Below, piece after piece: positions 51,407-58,202 of a DNA stretch of 61,010 bases. Source of the stretch: Mycobacterium sp. D16R12. GTDB taxonomy: Bacteria > Actinomycetota > Actinomycetes > Mycobacteriales > Mycobacteriaceae. The DNA lies in assembly GCF_002013465.1 (NCBI RefSeq), contig NZ_MAFC01000027.1, positions 1-61,010 on the forward strand, given 5' to 3'. The notes beneath the pieces are model-generated. The model had not been told where the DNA came from. It saw only the letters and a list, made by a program, of their open reading frames with translations, and made no database searches. How positions within the stretch are numbered: the stretch's first letter is position 1; every line of letters begins with the position of its first letter. The position numbers were made by a program, and so were the translations under genes.

Positions 51407-51649
51407 CTACCGGTCTGTATCCACCACGTCGACCCGGATGCCCCGGCCACCAACACCGGCGACCAGGGTGCGCAGCGCAGTGGCGGTACGCCCGCCCCGA
51501 CCGATCACCTTTCCGAGATCGTCGGGGTGGACGTGAACCTCTACCGTGCGGCCGCGACGATTCGTCACCAGGTCAACGCGGACATCGTCGGGGTTGTCGA
51601 CGATTCCTCGTACCAGATGCTCGACGGCGTCGACCACGACAGAACTCAT
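51407..51649 (-). CDS. khpA: KH-domain RNA-binding protein
   Basis: An 80-residue single KH domain with the GxxG loop in VIGRGGRTATALR. Same place as Rv2908c. Works with the Jag/KhpB protein in other Gram-positives. Follows rpsP by 8 bp. Confidence 0.94.
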   Translation of the reverse strand: MSSVVVDAVEHLVRGIVDNPDDVRVDLVTNRRGRTVEVHVHPDDLGKVIGRGGRTATALRTLVAGVGGRGIRVDVVDTDR

Positions 51650-51657
51650 CTGAGGTC

Positions 51658-52143
51658 CTATTCGCTTGCGGCGTCAGCAGATTCAGCAGGAGCCTCGACG
51701 GCTTCCGCGGCCGGAGCCTCGGCATCGGCGGCCTCAGCCTTCTCGTCTTTCTTGGGGGCCTTCTTCTTTTTCTGCTGAATGGCCTCGGCAGTGGGGGCGC
51801 CGTCGGCCTCGGCCAGGGCGGCGTTGAACAGCTCCAGCTTGCTGGGCTTGGGCTCCTTGACCTTCAGGGTTCCCTCGGCGCCGGGGAGGCCCTTGAACTT
51901 CTGCCAGTCACCGGTGATCTTCAGCAGAGCCAACACCGGGTCGGTCGGCTGCGCGCCAACGGACAGCCAGTGCTGCGCGCGCTCGGAGTCGATCTCGATG
52001 AAGCTGGGCTCTTCCTTCGGGTGGTACCGACCGATCACCTCGATGGCGCGGCCTTCACGGCGGGTGCGCGCATCGGCGACCTGGATGCGGTACTGCGGGT
52101 TGCGGATCTTCCCGAGGCGAGCGAGCTTGATCTTGACAGCCAT
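51658..52143 (-). CDS. rpsP: 30S ribosomal protein S16
   Basis: 161 residues: core MAVKIKLARLGKIRNPQYR to about residue 85, then an Ala/Glu/Lys-rich low-complexity tail of some 50 residues, as seen on S2. ATG 52143. First gene of its operon. Confidence 0.98.
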   Translation of the reverse strand: MAVKIKLARLGKIRNPQYRIQVADARTRREGRAIEVIGRYHPKEEPSFIEIDSERAQHWLSVGAQPTDPVLALLKITGDWQKFKGLPGAEGTLKVKEPKPSKLELFNAALAEADGAPTAEAIQQKKKKAPKKDEKAEAADAEAPAAEAVEAPAESADAASE

Positions 52144-52245
52144 GACTACAACTTCTCCTTGAGGTATCACGCGGCAATTCGGCGACACGTGCGGACATGC
52201 ACGATCCGGTTTTGCCTCGCGTGGGTCTGACCGCCGACGGCTGGC

Positions 52246-52267
52246 GATGAGCGCTTACGTGAAGAGC
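52246..52267 (+). repeat. Dispersed repeat, copy 5 (diverged)
   Basis: GATGAGCGCTTACGTGAAGA plus GC, one base shorter than copy 3 in the middle, on the plus strand in the rpsP leader. Together with the partial match in the M23 peptidase 3' end it shows the repeat is not limited to one locus. Confidence 0.5.
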
Positions 52268-52298
52268 ATCAACACTGCCGTGCAACGGACGGTTTGCC

Positions 52299-52309
52299 AT
52301 TGTGCCAGA
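52299..52309 (-). promoter_or_regulatory. Shared leader motif of rpsP
   Basis: TCTGGCACAAT on the minus strand, 156 bp before rpsP, identical to the motif before rplS. The 264-bp gap otherwise shows no gene. Confidence 0.45.
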
Positions 52310-52407
52310 GCATGGCCCACCTGCCCAAATCTCACCGAAACTACGGTTTTCGACGCATCGTCCGAGAGGCCCGCACGCAACACGGCGTGTCGGCGGGTTT
52401 GTGGCTG

Positions 52408-52854
52408 CTAGACCAACCTGTTGAAGCACTTCGTCTCGACGCGCCGCGTCAGCCGCCAGCCGTGCCGTGTCCGCACCACCGTGTCGTCGTACCAAAGCCC
52501 AAGAAAAAGCACCTGTTCGGTGTCCCCGGCCGGAACCATCGGGTTGAAACACAAGCTGCGCACGGTCGCCGAGCTCCGCTCGGCGCCGCCTTCGGAGTCG
52601 AAGCGGATCGAAATGTTTCCCAGCATGTGTGCGTACATCGGGAACGCCGGCAGCACCTGCGCCAACCACGCCTTGACATCCGGATAGTCGCCGTCGACGC
52701 CACCCATCGCGCGGTAGTCGATGTACGCGTCATTCGTGAACACCTCGTCCAAATCGTCGAACTGGCGGGTGTCGATGGCGGTCGCGTAATCGACCAACAG
52801 CTGCTGGATCTGCAGGCGGTCGGAAACTTCGTCGAGGGTCCAAGCGGATGTCAT
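52408..52854 (-). CDS. SnoaL-like/NTF2-fold protein
   Basis: A 148-residue NTF2-like protein: LLVDYATAIDTRQFDDLDEVF at the N-terminus and a C-terminal GWRLTRRVETKCF. It matches Rv2910c in place. Possible lyase, isomerase or ring-hydroxylating small subunit; function unknown. The start is 11 bp from that of the divergent thioesterase. Confidence 0.85.
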   Translation of the reverse strand: MTSAWTLDEVSDRLQIQQLLVDYATAIDTRQFDDLDEVFTNDAYIDYRAMGGVDGDYPDVKAWLAQVLPAFPMYAHMLGNISIRFDSEGGAERSSATVRSLCFNPMVPAGDTEQVLFLGLWYDDTVVRTRHGWRLTRRVETKCFNRLV

Positions 52855-52865
52855 AGCTTGTGAGC

Positions 52866-53273
52866 ATGCCCACTCGGACCGAAATCATCACGCAATTCGT
52901 CCCGAACTCCCCGCTGTGTCAGCATCTCGGCATTGCCCTGACCGAAATCGGCAACGATCGCGCGGTGCTGAACATGCCGTTCAAGCCCCAGCTGGCAACC
53001 ATGGGCCACACCGTGCACGGCGGCGCCATAGCGACCCTCGCCGACACCGCGGCCATGGCGGCGGCGTGGGCCGACGAGGTAGTACCCGAAAAGTTCGGCG
53101 GCTCAACGGCTTCGTTAACCGTCAATTACGTCGCCGCCGCCGACGCCGTCGACCTCACCGCGGTGGGACAGGTGGTCCGCCGCGGCAAGCGGCTCTCCCA
53201 TATCGAGGTCACCGTCTCCGATGCCACCGGCCAGGTGGTTGCAAAGGCCTTGGCCACCTACAACTTCGCTTAG
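52866..53273 (+). CDS. PaaI-family hotdog thioesterase
   Basis: A 135-residue hotdog-fold acyl-CoA thioesterase: LGIALTEIGNDRAVLNMP and GHTVHGGAIATLADTAAM, where HGG and the following acidic residue form the active site. GTG 52860 is also possible. Divergent from the SnoaL-like gene with almost no gap; the stop overlaps the LLM oxidoreductase stop by 4 bp. Confidence 0.92.
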   Translation: MPTRTEIITQFVPNSPLCQHLGIALTEIGNDRAVLNMPFKPQLATMGHTVHGGAIATLADTAAMAAAWADEVVPEKFGGSTASLTVNYVAAADAVDLTAVGQVVRRGKRLSHIEVTVSDATGQVVAKALATYNFA

Positions 53274-54301
53274 GCGGCTCCAAGCTCGTCGCTGGCCAGA
53301 AGTTCCCGAACGCGCGGGATGACCTCGGTGCCGTACAACTCGACGTTCTGCATGCCCAGCCCTGGCTGCGAGGCCTGGTACACCATGCTGAACCGGTCAG
53401 CACCGAGACCGCGAATGGTCTTGGCCATCTTGGCCGCCACAGTGTCGGGCGAACCGACATACAGCGAGCCGGACTTCACCTCGGCCAGATACTCCTCGTA
53501 ACGCGGGGGCTGCCAGCCACGTTCACGCCCGATGGTGGTGCGCAATTCCCGGAAACCCGGCCAGTACTGCGCGATCGCCTCTTCATCGGATTCGGCGATA
53601 TGCCCGGGACTGTGAACGCCCAACGGCATCGGCTCGGTGACTCCGAGCTGATCCTGCGCACGCCGGTAGAGGTCCACGTAGGGCTCGAATCGCATGGGAT
53701 TGCCGCCGATGATCGCCAGGATCATCGGTATGCGATACCGCACACTGCGAACCACCGATTCCGGCGACCCGCCCACACCCACCCACGCCCGCAGACCATC
53801 GGCGGTTTTCGGGAACACATCCACGCCGTCCAACGACGATCGCAGCTTCCCCGACCAGGTCACCGGATCCCCCGGCAGCAGCTTGGCCAAGAGATCGAAC
53901 TTCTCCTCGAAGAGTTCGTCGTAGTCGGCCAGGTCGTATCCGAACAGCGGAAAGGAATCCGTGAACGATCCCCGACCGAGAACGACCTCAGCACGGCCAT
54001 TCGAGATGCCGTCGAGAGTCGCGAATCGCTGATACACCCGGACCGGGTCATCGGTGCTGAGCACCGTGACGGCGGTCGCGAGTGTGATCCGCTCGGTGCG
54101 GGCGGCAATCGCGGCCAGCATCATCTCCGGGGACTCCCCCACGAACTCAGTGCGGTGATGCTCCCCGATGGCAAAGATGTCGACGCCAACATCGTCGGCA
54201 CGCACCCCTTCCTCCACCACGGCACGAATCGCTTCCGGATTGGTCATCCCCGCGGGGACGTCGGCGAAGGTGTCCAAACCCAACTTCACTTCATTCGTCA
54301 T
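53270..54301 (-). CDS. LLM-class flavin-dependent oxidoreductase
   Basis: A 343-residue luciferase-like TIM-barrel monooxygenase (FMN or F420): AIGEHHRTEF, TERITLATAVTVLSTDDPV, GRAEVVLGRGSF. ATG 54301 is used since the longer frame adds residues past a natural start. Confidence 0.92.
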   Translation of the reverse strand: MTNEVKLGLDTFADVPAGMTNPEAIRAVVEEGVRADDVGVDIFAIGEHHRTEFVGESPEMMLAAIAARTERITLATAVTVLSTDDPVRVYQRFATLDGISNGRAEVVLGRGSFTDSFPLFGYDLADYDELFEEKFDLLAKLLPGDPVTWSGKLRSSLDGVDVFPKTADGLRAWVGVGGSPESVVRSVRYRIPMILAIIGGNPMRFEPYVDLYRRAQDQLGVTEPMPLGVHSPGHIAESDEEAIAQYWPGFRELRTTIGRERGWQPPRYEEYLAEVKSGSLYVGSPDTVAAKMAKTIRGLGADRFSMVYQASQPGLGMQNVELYGTEVIPRVRELLASDELGAA

Positions 54302-54365
54302 GATGACATAAACGGACCGCAGTCCGGTTATGTTCCCGATACCCACCGCGCTAGTGTCGGAGCCG

Positions 54366-55229
54366 ATGTCTTCCTTGCCGCCGTCCTTTGGCTACCGCGT
54401 ATTCGCGGTGCTCAGCGCCCTGTTTCTGACCCTCACGGCTCCCGGCCTGGCCCACGCGGATACGGCCGCACCGCCACCAGAGGGTCCGGCAGTGGCATGG
54501 CTGGTCGCAGATCTGGACTCCGGCCAGATCCTCGCCGCCCGCGACCCGTACGCGACGCATGCACCCGCGAGCACCATCAAGGTTCTCCTGGCGCTGGTGG
54601 CACTCGACGAGTTGCCCCTGGACGCCACCGTGGTCGCAGATGCCGCCGACTCCCACGCCGAATGCAACTGCGTCGGCATCAAGGCCGGACAGGTGTACAC
54701 CACCCGCGATCTGCTCGCAGGCGCGCTGCTGGAATCCGGTAACGACGCCGCCAACACGCTCGCGCACATGCTGGGCGGCCGCGAGGTGGCTGTCGAGAAG
54801 ATGAATGCGAAGGCGGCGGCGCTCGGCGCGACCGGAACACACACCGCCTCCCCTTCCGGGCTTGATGCACCGGGCATGGACATGCGCACTACCCCACATG
54901 ATCTGGCCGTCATTTTCCGTGCGGCACTGGCTAATCCGGTGTTCGCGGAGATCACCCGCCAGCCGGTGGCCGACTTCCCCGGTCGCGTCCTGCACAACCA
55001 GAACGAGCTGATGTATCGCTATCCGGGAGTGATCGGCGGTAAGACGGGCTTCACCGATATCGCTCGCAAGACTTACGTCGCGGCTGCCGAGCGCGACGGC
55101 AAGCGGCTCGTCGTGGTGATGATGTACGGCCTGGTGCACGAGGGCGGCCCGACCTACTGGGATCAGGCCGCGAGCCTGTTCGACTGGGGCTTCGCCAACG
55201 ACGGTCAGGTCACCGTCGGTTCGCTTTAA
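54366..55229 (+). CDS. dacB2: D-alanyl-D-alanine carboxypeptidase (DacB2-like)
   Basis: A 287-residue penicillin-binding carboxypeptidase, Rv2911 in position. Signal peptide to about residue 30; Ser-x-x-Lys in STIK, SGN in SGNDAANT, KTG in KTGFTD. Trims stem peptides of peptidoglycan. ATG 54366 preferred over 54330, giving the signal peptide at once. Confidence 0.93.
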   Translation: MSSLPPSFGYRVFAVLSALFLTLTAPGLAHADTAAPPPEGPAVAWLVADLDSGQILAARDPYATHAPASTIKVLLALVALDELPLDATVVADAADSHAECNCVGIKAGQVYTTRDLLAGALLESGNDAANTLAHMLGGREVAVEKMNAKAAALGATGTHTASPSGLDAPGMDMRTTPHDLAVIFRAALANPVFAEITRQPVADFPGRVLHNQNELMYRYPGVIGGKTGFTDIARKTYVAAAERDGKRLVVVMMYGLVHEGGPTYWDQAASLFDWGFANDGQVTVGSL

Positions 55230-55480
55230 GCCTTGGAATTGAGCACCTGAAGCACTGTTTCGCCCGCGCGCACCCGGCACATGGCAATCGCCAGCGCGAC
55301 GGCGTCCTTCGGTGAGATCTGGGCCACCGCATTGCCACCGGCGGCCGCCTCCTGAACCGCAGCCAACTTTCCGGCGTCATCCATCGTGTTGAAGTCCCCG
55401 CAGAGGGTGTCGGCGTGTGCAGTTGCCGGAATCGCAACCGATAGAACCAACACGGTCGCCAAAACCCCCACGGTTCGCAT
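55226..55480 (-). CDS. Small secreted protein with two cysteines
   Basis: 84 residues: signal peptide (AIPATAHAD), then a helical domain with Cys in TLCGDFNTMDD and AMCRVRAGE. Resembles the HdeA-like lipoprotein at 45582 in layout. Stop overlaps the dacB2 stop by 4 bp. Role unknown. Confidence 0.78.
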   Translation of the reverse strand: MRTVGVLATVLVLSVAIPATAHADTLCGDFNTMDDAGKLAAVQEAAAGGNAVAQISPKDAVALAIAMCRVRAGETVLQVLNSKA

Positions 55481-55489
55481 GGCCGAACT

Positions 55490-56557
55490 CTAGCGAATCT
55501 GACCGCGTAGCACGACGAGATCAGGCTGCGACAGCACATGCGGACCAGTGCGCGGGTCTTCGTGATATCCGACGAGATCGGCGGGTGCGCCGTGCTCCAG
55601 TCCCGGCCGTCCCAGCCATTCCCGCGCCCGCCACGACGCCGCGCCCAGCGCATCAGTGGGGCTCATGCCAGTGCGTGTGAGCGCCGCGACCTCGTCGGCG
55701 ATGCGACCGTGTGCAATTCCGCCACCGGCATCGGTGCCCGCGTAGATCGGCACTCCGGCGTCATACGCGTTCCCGAAGGTCGTGTGCAGCCCTGCGTACA
55801 GGTCGCGCATGTGTTGGGCGTAGACCGGGTACTTCGCCGCGGAGTCGGCGATTCCAGGGAAGTTCTCGATATTGATGACGGTCGGAACGAGCGCGGTGCC
55901 GTGCTCGACCATCAGGGCGATGGTGTCATCGGTGAGGCCGGTGCCGTGCTCGATGCAGTCGATCCCGGCGCGAATCAAACCGGGCAGCGCGTCCTCGCCG
56001 AAGACGTGCGCGGTGACGCGTGCACCCTGGGCATGCGCGGCCTCAATGGCCTGTTCGAGAATCTGGTCCGACCACAGTGGAGCCAGGTCGCCGACGGAGC
56101 GATCGATCCAGTCCCCCACCAACTTCACCCAACCGTCACCCCAGCGCGCTTGTTCGGCCGCGGCTTCCGGAAGCTGCGATTCATCCTCGATATCGATGGG
56201 CAATCCGGGGATGTAGCGCTTGGGCTTGGCCAGATGCCTGCCCGCGCGGATGATGCGCGGCAGGTCTTCTCTTTCGTCGAAACCGCGGGTGTCCACCGGG
56301 GATCCGGCGTCACGCAACAAGAGCGCGCCCACGTCACGCTCGGCTTCAGCCTGCCTAACCGCCTCTTCCAGCGAGGTCGGACCGTGCGCCCCGACACCGA
56401 CGTGACAGTGCGCGTCGACAAGCCCGGGCAGCAGCCATCCCCCGTCGAAGAGGGTGTCGGCACCCGTGATCGGTTCGAGGCTTATGAGGCCGTCAAGCAC
56501 CCACAGATCGATCTGCTCTTCGGACGGAAGAGTTCGGCCCCGCAGGTGCAAGCGCAT
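55490..56557 (-). CDS. Amidohydrolase-family protein
   Basis: A 355-residue TIM-barrel hydrolase matching Rv2915c: metal ligands in DAHCHVGVG, TAHVFGE, CIEHGTG and GTDAGGG. WVKLVGDW may supply the bridging lysine. Substrate unknown; close to imidazolonepropionase- or prolidase-like members. The stop of ffh lies just before its start on the same strand (4-bp spacing). Confidence 0.93.
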   Translation of the reverse strand: MRLHLRGRTLPSEEQIDLWVLDGLISLEPITGADTLFDGGWLLPGLVDAHCHVGVGAHGPTSLEEAVRQAEAERDVGALLLRDAGSPVDTRGFDEREDLPRIIRAGRHLAKPKRYIPGLPIDIEDESQLPEAAAEQARWGDGWVKLVGDWIDRSVGDLAPLWSDQILEQAIEAAHAQGARVTAHVFGEDALPGLIRAGIDCIEHGTGLTDDTIALMVEHGTALVPTVINIENFPGIADSAAKYPVYAQHMRDLYAGLHTTFGNAYDAGVPIYAGTDAGGGIAHGRIADEVAALTRTGMSPTDALGAASWRAREWLGRPGLEHGAPADLVGYHEDPRTGPHVLSQPDLVVLRGQIR

Positions 56558-56561
56558 CGGC

Positions 56562-58124
56562 TCAGTTCTTGGGGAACTTCAGCTTCGAGATGTCGATATC
56601 GGCCAGACCGGGTGGCAATTCGCCGAGCCCCTCCGGCATCCCTGAGAGATCGGGGAATCCTGCCGGCATACCGGGAGGCATCCCCGGGAGTCCGCCGCGA
56701 ATCTTCGGCTGTGTGGGACCCCGTGAGCCCTTCTTGCCCTTTTTGGTGTTTTTGCCACCCTTGCGGTTGCTCTTGCGACTGATGGCGCCCATACCCATCC
56801 GGCCCGCCATCGACGCCATCATCTTGCGCGCCTCGAAGAAGCGGTCCACGAGCTGATTGACCTCCGAGACAGCGACCCCGGAACCGTTGGCGATCCGCAA
56901 TCGCCGCGAGGCGTTGATGATCTTCGGGTCGGTTCGCTCGGCGGGTGTCATCCCGCGAATGATGGCCTGCACCCGGTCGAGCTGCTTGTCGTCGACGGCG
57001 GCCAACGCATCCTTCATCTGGCCGGCGCCCGGCAGCATGCCCAACAAGTTGCCGATGGGTCCCATCTTGCGGATCGCGAGCATCTGCTCCAGGAAGTCCT
57101 CGAGCGTCAGCTCTCCCGAGGTGATCTTCTCGGCCGCGGCCAGGGACTGTTCGGCATCGAAATGCTGTTCGGCCTGCTCGATGAGGGACAGCAGGTCGCC
57201 CATACCCAGGATGCGGCTAGCCATCCGATCGGGGTGGAAGACGTCGAAGTCCTCGAGCTTTTCGCCGGTCGACGCGAACAAGATCGGGGTGCCGGTGATC
57301 TCACGCACCGAGAGCGCGGCACCACCGCGGGCGTCGCCGTCGAGCTTGGTCAGGACCACACCGGTGAATCCGACACCCGCACGGAATGCCTCGGCGGTGC
57401 TCACCGCGTCCTGACCGATCATGGCGTCAAGGACGAAGAGCACCTCGTCGGGGTCGACCGCGTCACGGATGCGTGCCGCCTGGTCCATCAGTTCGGCATC
57501 GATACCGAGACGGCCCGCGGTGTCGACGAGCACCACATCGAAGTGCTGAGCCTTGGCGTGGGCCAGACCATCGCGGGCCACCGCGACCGGATCGCCGACA
57601 AGTGAGCCGACCTCCAGCCCGCCGGGCGCGGCACCCGGATGCGGTGCGTAGACGGCGACTCCAGCGCGCTCTCCAACCACCTGTAGCTGGTTCACCGCGC
57701 CCGGGCGCTGCAGGTCGCAGGCCACAAGAAGCGGTGTATGCCCTTGTCCCTTAAGCCATTTCGCGAGCTTACCGGCGAGGGTGGTCTTACCCGCACCCTG
57801 CAGACCGGCGAGCATGACAACGGTCGGCGGGGTCTTGGCGAAGGCCAGCTGACGGGTTTCCCCGCCGAGGATGCCGATCAGCTCCTCGTTGACGATCTTG
57901 ACGACCTGCTGCGCCGGGTTCAGCGCACCGGAAACCTCGGCTCCGGTAGCGCGCTCCTTGATGCGCCCGATGAAGGTACGCACGACGGGCAGCGCGACAT
58001 CGGCCTCCAACAGCGCCAGCCGGATGGTCCGGCAGGTCGCGTCAATATCGGCGTCGGACAGACGTCCCTTACCCCGTAGGCCAGCAAGGGCATCGGTCAA
58101 CCGGTCAGACAGCGATTCAAACAC
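56562..58124 (-). CDS. ffh: Signal recognition particle protein
   Basis: A 520-residue SRP54: N domain, G domain with GLQGAGKTTLAGKLA, DTAGRLGIDA and TKLDGDARGGAAL, and a Met-rich M domain for signal peptides and 4.5S RNA. The last 40 residues are rich in Gly, Pro and Met (GGLPGMPPGMPAGFPDL). Start is GTG. Confidence 0.97.
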   Translation of the reverse strand: MFESLSDRLTDALAGLRGKGRLSDADIDATCRTIRLALLEADVALPVVRTFIGRIKERATGAEVSGALNPAQQVVKIVNEELIGILGGETRQLAFAKTPPTVVMLAGLQGAGKTTLAGKLAKWLKGQGHTPLLVACDLQRPGAVNQLQVVGERAGVAVYAPHPGAAPGGLEVGSLVGDPVAVARDGLAHAKAQHFDVVLVDTAGRLGIDAELMDQAARIRDAVDPDEVLFVLDAMIGQDAVSTAEAFRAGVGFTGVVLTKLDGDARGGAALSVREITGTPILFASTGEKLEDFDVFHPDRMASRILGMGDLLSLIEQAEQHFDAEQSLAAAEKITSGELTLEDFLEQMLAIRKMGPIGNLLGMLPGAGQMKDALAAVDDKQLDRVQAIIRGMTPAERTDPKIINASRRLRIANGSGVAVSEVNQLVDRFFEARKMMASMAGRMGMGAISRKSNRKGGKNTKKGKKGSRGPTQPKIRGGLPGMPPGMPAGFPDLSGMPEGLGELPPGLADIDISKLKFPKN

Positions 58125-58202
58125 GTCGACCAGCCTATCTTGGCCGTGCTGGGACGATGAGTCGGTGACCGGTCTACGACGTGTTGTTCACGCGTCTTGC
58201 TT

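Noticed and set aside
52916..54742. Plus-strand frame of about 608 codons across the thioesterase, LLM gene and dacB2
   Set aside because: It covers three well-supported genes in other frames and is Arg/Gly/Pro-rich, typical of antisense or out-of-frame GC-rich DNA.
58125..58202. 4.5S RNA or tRNA gene next to ffh
   Set aside because: The 78-bp gap has no GGAA/GNAR-type SRP tetraloop stem and no cloverleaf; no RNA gene was seen.
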